Shown here: positions 1-7,041 of the stretch, in pieces
Layout: each line of letters begins with the position of its first letter
How positions within the stretch are numbered: position 1 is the first letter of the stretch
Assembly (NCBI GenBank): GCA_004560915.1
Contig: SFTR01000021.1
Location: 1 to 12,282 of the forward strand
Direction: 5' to 3'
Length of the DNA: 12,282 nt
Source: a bacterium
GTDB lineage: Bacteria > Bacillota_I > Bacilli_A > RF39 > UBA660
Program-made: the position numbers and the translations under genes
Notes under the pieces: model-generated
The model's input: only the letters and a program-made list of their open reading frames with translations
Told to the model about the DNA's origin: nothing
Databases searched by the model: none

Positions 1-2
1 AT

Positions 3-668
3 GATAAACCATTCTTAACTTATTATATGACTGTAAGTGGTCACTTAAATTATAATTTCTATGGTAATAATATGGCATCAAGAAATAAAAAAGCAGTAAA
101 GAATTTAAAATATAGTGATGCTATTAAAGCATATTATGCTACTCAAATAGAATTAGATAAAGCACTAGAAAAACTATTAAAAACATTAGATGAAAAAAAT
201 CTATTAGAAGACACACTTATAGTTTTAGGACCAGATCATTATCCATATGGACTAACAACTAAAGAGATGAACGAAGTAAGCAAAACTGATAGAGGAGATA
301 AATTTGAAAACTATCACACAACACTTATAATGTATAATCCATCTATAGAAAGAACTGAAATAAATAAAGTAGTTTCAGGACTAGACTTATTACCAACAAT
401 ATATAATTTATATGGAATAGATTATGATTCAAGACTATTAATGGGAAGAGATATATTTAGTGATTCTGAAGGACTAGCAATACTTTCAGATAGAAGCTGG
501 ATTACTAATAAAGGAACATATAACTCAGTATCTAAGAAATTTACAAGTACTACTGATGAAGAAGTATCAAAAGAATACATTGATGAAATAAACTCTATTG
601 TATATCAAAAATTTAGTATGTCATCATTAATATTAGATTATGACTACTATAAGAAACTAGGACTTTAA
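3..668 (+). CDS. LTA synthase-like membrane sulfatase, C-terminal part (5' end outside window)
   Basis: This is the C-terminal part of an alkaline-phosphatase/sulfatase-fold enzyme of the lipoteichoic acid synthase (LtaS) type. Such enzymes transfer glycerol-phosphate from phosphatidylglycerol on the outer face of the membrane. The frame is open to the window edge, and the residues before the ATG at 27 (DKPFLTYYMTVSGH) match the family's 'KPFfayl-T-S-H' segment, so that ATG is internal. The metal-binding Asp-His pair falls at 234-239 in the motif GPDHYPYGL, and the segment FENYHTTLIMYNP follows as in the family. About 221 residues are visible; the N-terminal membrane helices and the catalytic threonine would lie upstream. 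The stop is 1 nt before ogg, so the two are probably co-transcribed. Another extracellular phosphoglycerol transferase or sulfatase of the same family is possible, so I give no gene symbol. Confidence 0.85.
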   Translation, partial: DKPFLTYYMTVSGHLNYNFYGNNMASRNKKAVKNLKYSDAIKAYYATQIELDKALEKLLKTLDEKNLLEDTLIVLGPDHYPYGLTTKEMNEVSKTDRGDKFENYHTTLIMYNPSIERTEINKVVSGLDLLPTIYNLYGIDYDSRLLMGRDIFSDSEGLAILSDRSWITNKGTYNSVSKKFTSTTDEEVSKEYIDEINSIVYQKFSMSSLILDYDYYKKLGL

Positions 669-669
669 G

Positions 670-1488
670 ATGAAAATAGAAGTAAAAGATTTTGATTTAA
701 AAAGTACACTACTAAGTGGTGCATGTTTTAGAGTTATAGAAGAAGATGATGGAAGTTTCACTAATATATTAAAAGATAGAGTTATAAATATTAAACAAGT
801 TACTAACACTTTAATAGTAGAGTCTAATAATACTAACAATTTAAAAGAAGTAATAACAGAATACTTTGATTTAGATAGAGACTATAATAAAATAAATGAA
901 CAACTTATCAACAACGATTCTAAAATGAAAGATATTATTAACAAATGTAAAGGTTATAAAATATTAAATCAAGATTCATTCGAAATGTGTATAAGTTACA
1001 TAATAAGTCAAAACAATAATGTTAAAAGAATAACTAACAGTATAAACTCTTTATCAGAAAGATATGGTAAGAAAGTAGTATTTAATAATAAAGAATATTA
1101 CTTATTCCCAACATACGAAGAATTAAAAGACCTAACTACTGAAGACTTTAGAGCACTTGGAGTAGGTTTTAGAGATAAATACTTAATAGACTTCTTAACA
1201 AAATATAAGTCACTTAAAGATATAAACAAATTATCAACAAGTGAAGCCACTAAAGAGTTAATGACAGTTAAAGGAATAGGTTTAAAAGTAGCTTCTTGTA
1301 TACTACTGTTTGGTTATAAAAGATTAGATACTTTTCCAATAGATACATGGGTAAAACAAAATATAAAAGAAATCTATGGAATAAAAGATGATCAAAAGAC
1401 AATAGAGAAATTCACACGTGAAAAATATAAAGAATATTCAGGTCTCGCAATACAATATTTATTTCATAGTAAAAGAAATATCAAGTAA
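670..1488 (+). CDS. ogg: 8-oxoguanine DNA glycosylase/AP lyase (OGG family)
   Basis: A bifunctional base-excision repair enzyme that removes 8-oxoguanine opposite cytosine and nicks the abasic site. It has 272 residues, about the size of short bacterial Ogg proteins. The N-terminal OGG domain carries SGACFR (residues 16-21), equivalent to the family's SGQ-FR motif. The segment SQNNNVKRITNSI (113-125) matches the SxNNNIxRI motif of human OGG1. The helix-hairpin-helix is VKGIGLKVASC (200-210), with Lys206 as the expected catalytic lysine, and PIDTW (223-227) supplies the catalytic Asp225. The ATG lies 1 nt after the stop of the sulfatase gene, and its ribosome-binding site (AGGA) is inside that gene, so the two form an operon. 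A terminator overlaps the stop codon. DNA-3-methyladenine glycosylase is less likely because of the SxNNN motif. Confidence 0.9.
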   Translation: MKIEVKDFDLKSTLLSGACFRVIEEDDGSFTNILKDRVINIKQVTNTLIVESNNTNNLKEVITEYFDLDRDYNKINEQLINNDSKMKDIINKCKGYKILNQDSFEMCISYIISQNNNVKRITNSINSLSERYGKKVVFNNKEYYLFPTYEELKDLTTEDFRALGVGFRDKYLIDFLTKYKSLKDINKLSTSEATKELMTVKGIGLKVASCILLFGYKRLDTFPIDTWVKQNIKEIYGIKDDQKTIEKFTREKYKEYSGLAIQYLFHSKRNIK

Positions 1489-1507
1489 CATTATTTGTTA
1501 CTTTTTT
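1483..1507 (+). terminator. Intrinsic terminator of the sulfatase-ogg operon
   Basis: A perfect 8-bp stem (AAGTAACA at 1483-1490, TGTTACTT at 1496-1503) has a 5-nt loop and is followed by T residues. The left arm includes the ogg stop codon. Confidence 0.8.
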
Positions 1508-1519
1508 CTTGATAAAATA

Positions 1520-1534
1520 TGGTATAGTTATAAT
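1520..1534 (+). promoter_or_regulatory. Candidate promoter of the L,D-transpeptidase gene (overlapping -10 boxes)
   Basis: Two overlapping -10 candidates are visible: an extended TGG-TATAGT (1520-1528) and a consensus TATAAT (1529-1534). TTGATA at 1509-1514 could be a -35 but is only 14 nt from TATAAT (16 nt from a TAATAC box at 1531). Starts would fall at about 1535-1541, giving a 5' UTR of only a few bases. Its position inside the longer TTG-initiated frame supports the downstream ATG at 1545. Confidence 0.55.
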
Positions 1535-1544
1535 ACAGGTGAGT

Positions 1545-2480
1545 ATGAAAAATAACTTAATTAAAATTTTATTAACAATGAGTTTTCTAATATTAACAAT
1601 AACTGCTTCAATTATTGGTTATTTTGAACGCAATAAATTAGATGCTTTAGAAGATAATTTTAAACTTAAAGGAGAAAGCACTATAACTTTAGAATATAAG
1701 AGTAAATACTATGAACCAGGTTATTCTATAGAAATTGATGGAAAAAACTACTCAAAAGATGTAGAAGTTTTGAGTAACATAGATGAATCTAAAATAGGAG
1801 AATACGAAGTAAAATATACTATAAAATATAAAAATTATAAGAAAACACTCACTAGAAAAGTTAAAATAATTGATACAGTATCACCTGAACTAACACTTGG
1901 TGATAAAGAAATATATTGTACTGTTAATGATAAATGTGACGATATAACATATAAAGCAATAGATAATTATGATGGAGATATTACTTCAAAAGTAACTAAA
2001 ACATCAAACGTAGATATAAAGAAAAAAGGTACTTATGGTATAGTGTTTAGTGTAGAAGATTCAAGTGGTAACAGAACAGAACAAATATTAAAAGTGAATG
2101 TTACTGATAAATTTGAACATACCTATGTAGAAGTAAAAATATCTACTCAAAAGTTAGTTTATTATGTTAAAAAGAAACCAGTACTTACAACAGATGTAGT
2201 AACAGGACAAAACGGAGCAACTAAGACAGGAAACTTTAAAATACTTAGAAAGACTAAAGATCAATGGTTGGTTACTAAAACATATAGATCAAAAGTAAAA
2301 TTCTGGATGGCATATGATGGTATTTCATATGGACTACATGATGCTGGATGGAGAAAGAAGTTCGGTGGAAACATATATAAAACAAATGGAAGCCATGGAT
2401 GTGTTAACTTACCAACATCTGTTGCTGAAAAACTATATTCAATGATAGAAGTAGGTACACCAGTTTATATAAGGAGATAA
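1545..2480 (+). CDS. L,D-transpeptidase (YkuD) with N-terminal anchor and two Ig-like repeats
   Basis: A wall enzyme that makes 3-3 peptidoglycan cross-links or attaches proteins to meso-DAP-type peptides, acting outside the cell. The order is: short positive N-terminus, one hydrophobic helix (residues about 7-27, signal or anchor), two DUF5011-type Ig-like repeats (about 43-111 and 112-188; the second contains DNYDGDIT), then the YkuD domain from about residue 194. The catalytic motif is GLHDAG (263-268) followed by SHGCVNLP (283-290), with Cys286 as nucleophile. I chose the ATG at 1545 (311 residues) because AGGTGAG (1537-1543) lies just upstream and a promoter overlaps the region before it. 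A TTG at 1509 in the same frame would add 12 residues but would start upstream of the promoter. The gene stands alone, with its own promoter and terminator. Confidence 0.88.
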   Translation: MKNNLIKILLTMSFLILTITASIIGYFERNKLDALEDNFKLKGESTITLEYKSKYYEPGYSIEIDGKNYSKDVEVLSNIDESKIGEYEVKYTIKYKNYKKTLTRKVKIIDTVSPELTLGDKEIYCTVNDKCDDITYKAIDNYDGDITSKVTKTSNVDIKKKGTYGIVFSVEDSSGNRTEQILKVNVTDKFEHTYVEVKISTQKLVYYVKKKPVLTTDVVTGQNGATKTGNFKILRKTKDQWLVTKTYRSKVKFWMAYDGISYGLHDAGWRKKFGGNIYKTNGSHGCVNLPTSVAEKLYSMIEVGTPVYIRR

Positions 2481-2492
2481 TATCTCTTTTTT
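2471..2492 (+). terminator. Weak intrinsic terminator after the L,D-transpeptidase gene
   Basis: Arms 2471-2478 and 2482-2489 can pair through AAGGAGAT/ATCTCTTT with one G-U pair and a 3-nt loop, followed by T residues. The left arm overlaps the stop codon. The stem is AT-rich and the loop minimal, so efficiency is uncertain. Confidence 0.5.
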
Positions 2493-2493
2493 A

Positions 2494-2522
2494 TTGCTTT
2501 TTTAATGAAAATAAGGTATAAT
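2494..2522 (+). promoter_or_regulatory. Promoter for the 190-residue gene
   Basis: TTGCTT (2494-2499), a 17-nt spacer and a consensus TATAAT (2517-2522). Predicted start is near 2529, about 30 nt before the ATG at 2560. This is the cleanest sigma-A-type promoter in the left part. Confidence 0.75.
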
Positions 2523-2559
2523 ATACACTCAGCAAAGAGGGGAAAAAGGAGGAATAAAT

Positions 2560-3132
2560 ATGAAAATAATTAAAAAAACTAATATTTGTTCATTTAGGGC
2601 TAATGATAAAGCGTTAAGTGATAAAAGTATAGATGGATTACACTTTGTAACAAGTAATGGTTTCACATTTGATAGAGAAAGTATAGATAAACATGTGTAT
2701 ACTAGAAAACCAATTATATATGAAACATCTAATGATGAAACTTCATCATACGACTATACTATTTATAATTTACAAAGTTTTTTAAGAAAATTTCCTAATA
2801 TGATAGTATCATTATCTGACTATGATATGGCACTTAATATAAAAGAAATGCTTGGACTTGAAGGAATGAAATTACAAGTATCTACTCCAGTATCTAAATC
2901 AACTGATGGAGATTATATAGAATATAGTCATACATCATTAAATGAAAAAGATAGAACTAACGTATCTAAAATGTTAGAACTATTACGTGAAAAGAAAAGA
3001 ATAATATTAGATTATGAAGCATATAAAGATACAATAGGTATGGAAGTATTAGATGAACTTGGAAGAAGAACACAAAGTAGTGATAATATACTAATTAGTA
3101 CTTGGACTCCAAAAAGAATATTAAAAAAATAA
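2560..3132 (+). CDS. Conserved-looking protein of unknown function, 190 residues
   Basis: I do not recognise this protein. It has 190 residues, no signal peptide and no membrane helix, so it is probably cytosolic and is rich in charged residues. It starts with KIIKKTNICSFRAND and has a long helical, charged segment at about 130-175 (NEKDRTNVSKMLELLREKKR onwards). It contains a single cysteine (Cys10). The start is well supported: an AAGGAGG site lies 7 nt before the ATG, and a TTGCTT/TATAAT promoter lies 38 nt upstream. Codon use is like the neighbouring host genes (ATA, AGA, GGA rich). No terminator follows directly, so its transcript probably runs to the hairpin at 3273-3301 in the permease leader. 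A link to pyrimidine uptake is possible from position alone but has no support in the protein. Confidence 0.75.
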   Translation: MKIIKKTNICSFRANDKALSDKSIDGLHFVTSNGFTFDRESIDKHVYTRKPIIYETSNDETSSYDYTIYNLQSFLRKFPNMIVSLSDYDMALNIKEMLGLEGMKLQVSTPVSKSTDGDYIEYSHTSLNEKDRTNVSKMLELLREKKRIILDYEAYKDTIGMEVLDELGRRTQSSDNILISTWTPKRILKK

Positions 3133-3140
3133 AAAAGTAG

Positions 3141-3169
3141 TTGCATTAATAAAATATATATGTTAATAT
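3141..3169 (+). promoter_or_regulatory. Promoter of the uracil permease leader
   Basis: TTGCAT (3141-3146), a 17-nt spacer and TAATAT (3164-3169) preceded by TGT, which makes an extended -10. Predicted start is near 3176. The leader transcript would begin just before the 31-codon ORF and run into the terminator at 3273-3301. Confidence 0.65.
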
Positions 3170-3189
3170 TTTAACGAGGTAAAAAATAT

Positions 3190-3281
3190 ATGATGGAATT
3201 AAAATCAAAACATCCTAACTATGTTTATAAAAAGTGTCTATGTGATACTATCGATTTTAATTTCTTTGAATTTCTCATCAT
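3190..3281 (+). promoter_or_regulatory. Structured leader RNA with possible antiterminator, upstream of the uracil permease
   Basis: Bases 3195-3206 pair with 3253-3264 over 12 positions (one G-U). Inside are two small hairpins, AAACAT/ATGTTT (3208-3213 with 3221-3226) and AGTGTC/GATACT (3233-3238 with 3244-3249), giving a three-way-junction shape. In addition ATGATGG (3190-3196) can pair with TCATCAT (3275-3281), which is part of the 5' arm of the terminator, so an antiterminated state is possible. I see neither a purine riboswitch core nor a PyrR-binding loop. In AT-rich DNA such pairings can arise by chance, so confidence is moderate. Confidence 0.45.
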
Positions 3282-3285
3282 TTAA
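3190..3285 (+). CDS. Possible 31-residue leader peptide upstream of the uracil permease
   Basis: A 31-codon ORF starts with two ATGs (3190 and 3193), has CGAGG about 10 nt before the first ATG, and ends at the TAA 3283-3285 inside the loop of the terminator hairpin. The peptide begins MMELKSKHPNYVYKKCLC and ends FNFFEFLII, which matches no family I know. Its meaning would come from position: a ribosome reaching the stop would cover the 5' arm of the terminator, as in the pyrBI leader of E. coli. The SD is weak and the predicted transcript start is very close, so it may not be translated. The start codons could instead serve only as the left arm of an RNA helix. Confidence 0.35.
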   Translation: MMELKSKHPNYVYKKCLCDTIDFNFFEFLII

Positions 3286-3301
3286 TGGTGAGATTTTTTT
3301 T
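3273..3301 (+). terminator. Strong intrinsic terminator in the permease leader (attenuator candidate)
   Basis: TCTCATCA (3273-3280) pairs with TGGTGAGA (3286-3293), including one G-U pair, with loop TTTAA, and is followed by eight T residues (3294-3301). It sits 31 nt before the permease ATG with no clear promoter in between. It therefore either ends the upstream 190-residue gene or controls entry into the uraA-upp operon. Confidence 0.8.
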
Positions 3302-3332
3302 GCCATAATTTATTGTTTAAGGAGGAGGATTT

Positions 3333-4613
3333 ATGAAAAAGAACAATAAAATGTTACTTGATGTTAATGAAAAACCACCAGTATTAAGATGGATACTATT
3401 ATCACTTCAACATGTATTTGCAATGTTTGGAGCAACTATACTAGTACCAATATTAGTTAATACTGCATCAGGAACAGAAGTACTATCTATACCAGTAGCA
3501 CTTATATCTTCAGGCATAGGAACACTTATCTATATTATTTGTACAAAAGGAAAAAGCCCGGTATATTTAGGAAGTTCATTTGCATTCATAACACCAATGA
3601 TAGTAGGATTTGCTAAAAGTGGAAAAGCAAGTGTATTTACAGCAATAATGGCAGTAGGACTAGTATATGTACTAGTAGCATTAATAATCAAACTAGTAGG
3701 TAAAAAATGGATTAATAAATTATTACCACCTATAGTAGTAGGACCTATGATAATGATAATAGGTTTATCACTAGCACCAACAGCAGTAGAAGAAATAGGA
3801 CTTAATATGGAAACAGTTCCATGGAAAAACATAGTAGTAGCACTAGTTACATTCTTAACAACAGGAATACTTGCCGTAAGAGGAAAAGGATTCTTAAAAG
3901 TAATACCATTCTTAATGGGTATGATAGCTGGTTATATAGCATCAATGATACTAGGCATGGTAGATTATAGTGGAATAGTAAGTGCTAAAATAATATCAAA
4001 ACCAGACTTTTATTTACCATTCGTACATTATAAACTAAACTTCGGAGCACTACTTACAATAGTACCAATCGCACTAGTAACTATATCAGAACATATAGGA
4101 GACCACAAAGTACTAAGTGAAATAATAGATAAAGATCTAATAGAAGACCCAGGACTAGATAACACACTTATGGGGGACGGAATTGCAACATTTGCAGCAG
4201 GACTTATCGGAGGACCAGCAAACACAACATATGGTGAAAACACTTCAGTAGTAGGTATGACTAAAGTAGCTTCAGTTTGGGTAATAGGCCTAGCAGCAAT
4301 AATCGCAATAATATTTGGATTCTTAGGACAACTAACAGCAATTATCTCATCAATTCCAACACCAGTATTAGGTGGAGTATCAATCTTACTTTATGGATTT
4401 ATATCAGTAAATGGTTTAAAAATATTAATTCAAAACCACGTTGACTTTGAAAATACAAAAAATGTAATCGTAGCTTCTTCAATGTTAGTTTTAGGACTTG
4501 GTGGAGCAGCTATATCAGTAGTAACTAATAATATAAACCTATCAATATCAGGAATGAGCTTAGCAGCAATCATAGGTATACTTCTAAACTTACTTATTAA
4601 GGAGGAAAAATAA
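3333..4613 (+). CDS. uraA: Uracil permease (UraA/PyrP, NCS2 family)
   Basis: A membrane symporter that imports uracil; the next gene converts it to UMP. It has 426 residues, is very hydrophobic throughout, and matches the usual UraA length with 14 helices expected. Family signatures in order: QHVFAMFGATILVP (26-39), YLGSSFAFITP (78-88), SEHIGD (252-257, with Glu253 at the position of E. coli UraA Glu241) and GGPANTTYGEN (293-303, Glu302 at the position of Glu290). The position of UraA His245 is Asp257 here, a residue typical of the purine branch of the superfamily. The SD is very strong (AAGGAGGAGG, 3319-3328). Its stop codon shares one base with the upp ATG, so the two are translationally coupled. 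Expression probably depends on readthrough of the upstream terminator. The alternative is a xanthine or other nucleobase carrier, but the upp neighbour argues for uracil. Confidence 0.92.
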   Translation: MKKNNKMLLDVNEKPPVLRWILLSLQHVFAMFGATILVPILVNTASGTEVLSIPVALISSGIGTLIYIICTKGKSPVYLGSSFAFITPMIVGFAKSGKASVFTAIMAVGLVYVLVALIIKLVGKKWINKLLPPIVVGPMIMIIGLSLAPTAVEEIGLNMETVPWKNIVVALVTFLTTGILAVRGKGFLKVIPFLMGMIAGYIASMILGMVDYSGIVSAKIISKPDFYLPFVHYKLNFGALLTIVPIALVTISEHIGDHKVLSEIIDKDLIEDPGLDNTLMGDGIATFAAGLIGGPANTTYGENTSVVGMTKVASVWVIGLAAIIAIIFGFLGQLTAIISSIPTPVLGGVSILLYGFISVNGLKILIQNHVDFENTKNVIVASSMLVLGLGGAAISVVTNNINLSISGMSLAAIIGILLNLLIKEEK

Positions 4614-5239
4614 TGAAAGAAATAGTATTAAACCATCCATTAGTTACTCACAAACTATCAATACTTAGAAATGAAAAAACAGGTACTAAAGAATTTAGAG
4701 AAATAATAAGTGAAATCTCTGTATTACTTTGTTATGAAGCAACAAAAGATGCAAAACTTGAAGAATGTGAAATAAAAACTCCTCTTGAAAAATATAAAAC
4801 TTATAAATTAAATGAAGATAATTATGCATTTGTACCAATACTAAGAGCAGGAATGAGTATGGTGGATGGAATACTATCTGTAATACCAAATGCTAAAATA
4901 GGACACATAGGTCTTTATAGAAATGAAAAAACATTTGAACCAGTAGAATACTATTATAAAATGCCAAAAGGTATAGAAAATAGAGAAGTATTTGTTCTAG
5001 ATCCAATGTTAGCAACCGGAGGAAGTGCTATCGCAACAATAGATAGACTTAAAAAAGATGGTGTTAAAAAAATAAGATTCTTATGTATTATAGCTTCTCC
5101 TGAAGGAATAGAAAATCTAAAACAATCACACATGGATGTACAAATCTATTGTGCATGTAAAGATAGATGCTTAAATAATAAAGGATATATCTTACCTGGA
5201 CTTGGAGATGCTGGGGATAGAGTTTACGGTACAAAATAA
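4613..5239 (+). CDS. upp: Uracil phosphoribosyltransferase
   Basis: A pyrimidine salvage enzyme in the cytosol: uracil + PRPP gives UMP + pyrophosphate. Its 208 residues are the standard length. The PRPP-binding motif VLDPMLATGGSA is at residues 128-139. The flexible-loop region has PILRAGMSMVDG (75-86), and the C-terminal uracil-binding signature GYILPGLGDAGDRVYGT (191-207) is complete. The ATG overlaps the TAA of the permease gene by one base (TAATG), and AAGGAGG lies within the permease 3' end. Isoleucine is coded by 15 ATA, 4 ATC and 1 ATT by my count, which I used as the host codon reference. No convincing terminator follows before the PAP2 gene. Confidence 0.97.
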   Translation: MKEIVLNHPLVTHKLSILRNEKTGTKEFREIISEISVLLCYEATKDAKLEECEIKTPLEKYKTYKLNEDNYAFVPILRAGMSMVDGILSVIPNAKIGHIGLYRNEKTFEPVEYYYKMPKGIENREVFVLDPMLATGGSAIATIDRLKKDGVKKIRFLCIIASPEGIENLKQSHMDVQIYCACKDRCLNNKGYILPGLGDAGDRVYGTK

Positions 5240-5265
5240 ACTAATGATTAAATAATTAAAAACTA

Positions 5266-5274
5266 TGTTATAAT
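5266..5274 (+). promoter_or_regulatory. Extended -10 promoter of the PAP2-patatin pair, implying a leaderless mRNA
   Basis: TG-T-TATAAT (5266-5274) is a perfect extended -10 box. No good -35 exists at 17 nt (the bases there read near GATTAA), which an extended -10 can offset. Transcription normally starts about 7 nt after the box, which is the A of the ATG at 5281. Confidence 0.65.
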
Positions 5275-5280
5275 AATAAT

Positions 5281-5913
5281 ATGATAAAAAAGATACTAAA
5301 AGAAAGTTGGATATATATGTTTATTATTATCTTATTGATAGTATCTTTTATTGTGATAAAAAATAGTAGTCTTTACAAAAGTATTGTAAACTTTGACTAT
5401 AAAGTAATTGAATTTTTTGGAAACATAAATGACAAGAGATTAATAGCAGCTATGAGTTTCATAACAAATTTTGGTGATTGGTACATACCAATTATAATAA
5501 TCGTGTGTATATTTCTATTTTTAAAGAATAAATGGTATTTCTATCTTATATCAGGTAGCTATTTATTCTCAGGAATAGTAGTATTTATTACAAAGAATCT
5601 AGTTCAAAGACCAAGACCACTAGAAGCACTTATAAGGATACCAAGTAGTTTTAGTTTTCCAAGTGGACATACTCTAACATCACTAGTGTTTTATATGACA
5701 TTGTTTTATCTAATGACTGAAAAATCAAATAAATTTATAAGAATAGTATTTGGACTATTATTCTGTTTCTTAATAGCAATAGTTGCATTTTCAAGAGTTT
5801 GTCTAGGAGTTCATTTTTTCTCAGATGTAGTAGGTGGATTCATACTAGGCATACCTTGTTTACTATGTAGTATAAATATAATAGAAAAGAATTTTAAGGA
5901 GAAATTAGTATGA
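5281..5913 (+). CDS. PAP2-family membrane phosphatase
   Basis: A membrane-bound lipid phosphatase of the phosphatidic acid phosphatase type 2 family, for example acting on undecaprenyl pyrophosphate, phosphatidate or phosphatidylglycerol phosphate. The active site would face outside. The three-part motif is complete: KX6RP at Lys105 to Pro113, PSGH at 127-130, and SRX5HX3D at Ser171-Arg172, His178, Asp182. There are about six hydrophobic helices in 210 residues, as usual. No Shine-Dalgarno precedes the ATG; only AT repeats and a -10 box do, so a leaderless start is likely. The next in-frame ATG (5317) would lose the positive N-terminus before the first helix. The stop overlaps the patatin ATG by 4 nt (ATGA). 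The sequence does not fix the substrate; undecaprenyl-PP recycling is a common role. Confidence 0.9.
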   Translation: MIKKILKESWIYMFIIILLIVSFIVIKNSSLYKSIVNFDYKVIEFFGNINDKRLIAAMSFITNFGDWYIPIIIIVCIFLFLKNKWYFYLISGSYLFSGIVVFITKNLVQRPRPLEALIRIPSSFSFPSGHTLTSLVFYMTLFYLMTEKSNKFIRIVFGLLFCFLIAIVAFSRVCLGVHFFSDVVGGFILGIPCLLCSINIIEKNFKEKLV

Positions 5914-6977
5914 AAGCATTAGCCTTAGAAGGTGGAGGAGCAAGAGGAGCATATGAAGCAGGTGCTATAAAAGCACTATCTAAAAAGAAAATATTTTTTG
6001 ATGCAGTTGCAGGTACATCAATAGGAGCAATAAACGCAGCATTCTATGCATGCAATAACCTAGATGGAATGTACAAACTATGGGAAACAACTGATAGTAA
6101 AGAACTATTCGGATTAGATGGAAAATTCCTAAATGATATTTCAAAACATAAATTCGATTTAAAAGAAATAAAAGAAAATAAAGAAGAGATTGAAAAAATA
6201 ATAAAAAATATAGGAGTAGACACAACTAATATAAGAAAACTTCTATCAAAAAATCTAAAAGAAGATAAATTCTATAAAAGTAAGATTAATTTTGGTTTAG
6301 TAACTTTTAGTATAAGTGATTTAAAACCTCTTGAGATATTTAAACGTGATATACCAAAAGGTAAATTTGTAGATTATGTTTTAGCAAGTGCATACTTACC
6401 TGGTTTTAAGTTTGAAAGAATCATTGATGATAAGTACTATCTAGATGGTGGAGTACATATGAATTGTCCTATAGATATGCTTCTAGATGAAGGATATGAA
6501 GAAGTATATGCAGTAAGAGCTTGGGATAATAGAAAACTTAAATATAAGCCAAGAAAGAATACAAAAGTACATGTTATAACACCAAGAGAAGATTTGGGTT
6601 CAATATTAGTATTTACACCTGAAGTATCACTCTATAGAATGAATTTAGGTTATTATGATGCTTTAAAATACTTAGATAATTTAGATGGAAATAAGTATTA
6701 TATAAAACATAAAGATGAAACTTATTATGATAGACTATTTGATAAAGTAACACTAAAAAGAATGATAAAAAAATATAACAAAGGGTTACCACCTAAATCA
6801 AATAAAGACTTTATCATAAAAGTAATAGAGAAGGTTTGTAAACAAAAAAATATAGAAAGATTTAAAATATATAACTTTCCATATCTAATTACTAAGTTAA
6901 AGTATCAATTCGCAGGTGATAAGAATAATATATATTATGATTTTATAAAGAATATAAAAGTGGATTTTGAAGATTAA
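5910..6977 (+). CDS. Patatin-like phospholipase
   Basis: A Ser-Asp dyad acyl hydrolase expected to release fatty acids from phospholipids, like bacterial RssA/YlbK-type patatins. The oxyanion loop is EGGGARGAYEAG (7-18). The nucleophile elbow is GTSIG (35-39, Ser37), and the catalytic Asp179 lies in DGG (179-181). Its 355 residues put it among the longer proteins of this group. The region after about 200 carries the usual conserved strand (VYAVRAW) and then a lysine-rich C-terminal extension (about 280-355) of unknown role. It is probably cytosolic or peripheral on the membrane, since no signal peptide is seen. It is translationally coupled to the PAP2 gene by a 4-nt overlap, with AAGGAG inside the PAP2 3' end, which suggests a shared role in lipid turnover. 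A terminator overlaps its stop. Confidence 0.9.
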   Translation: MKALALEGGGARGAYEAGAIKALSKKKIFFDAVAGTSIGAINAAFYACNNLDGMYKLWETTDSKELFGLDGKFLNDISKHKFDLKEIKENKEEIEKIIKNIGVDTTNIRKLLSKNLKEDKFYKSKINFGLVTFSISDLKPLEIFKRDIPKGKFVDYVLASAYLPGFKFERIIDDKYYLDGGVHMNCPIDMLLDEGYEEVYAVRAWDNRKLKYKPRKNTKVHVITPREDLGSILVFTPEVSLYRMNLGYYDALKYLDNLDGNKYYIKHKDETYYDRLFDKVTLKRMIKKYNKGLPPKSNKDFIIKVIEKVCKQKNIERFKIYNFPYLITKLKYQFAGDKNNIYYDFIKNIKVDFED

Positions 6978-6989
6978 TCCACTTTTTTT
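6957..6989 (+). terminator. Intrinsic terminator of the PAP2-patatin operon
   Basis: A perfect 10-bp stem, AAAGTGGATT (6957-6966) with AATCCACTTT (6976-6985), has a 9-nt loop and a run of seven T residues (6983-6989). It overlaps the patatin stop codon. Confidence 0.9.
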
Positions 6990-6999
6990 AATAAAGCAC

Positions 7000-7028
7000 T
7001 TGCAAAATATATATTTTATTGTTAAAAT
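7000..7028 (+). promoter_or_regulatory. Promoter of tRNA-Gly
   Basis: TTGCAA (7000-7005), a 17-nt spacer and TAAAAT (7023-7028) preceded by TGT (extended -10). Predicted start is near 7035, seven bases before the mature tRNA 5' end. Confidence 0.8.
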
Positions 7029-7041
7029 ATTATTTGCAAAC

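Noticed and set aside
1509..1544. TTG start giving a 12-residue longer L,D-transpeptidase
   Set aside because: No SD before the TTG, and the -10 promoter boxes lie within this stretch. The ATG at 1545 has AGGTGAG just upstream and starts a proper signal anchor.
3190..3281. Purine, preQ1 or PyrR-dependent riboswitch in the permease leader
   Set aside because: The three-way-junction shape recalls a purine aptamer, but the conserved junction bases and loop contacts are missing, and no PyrR-binding loop consensus is present.
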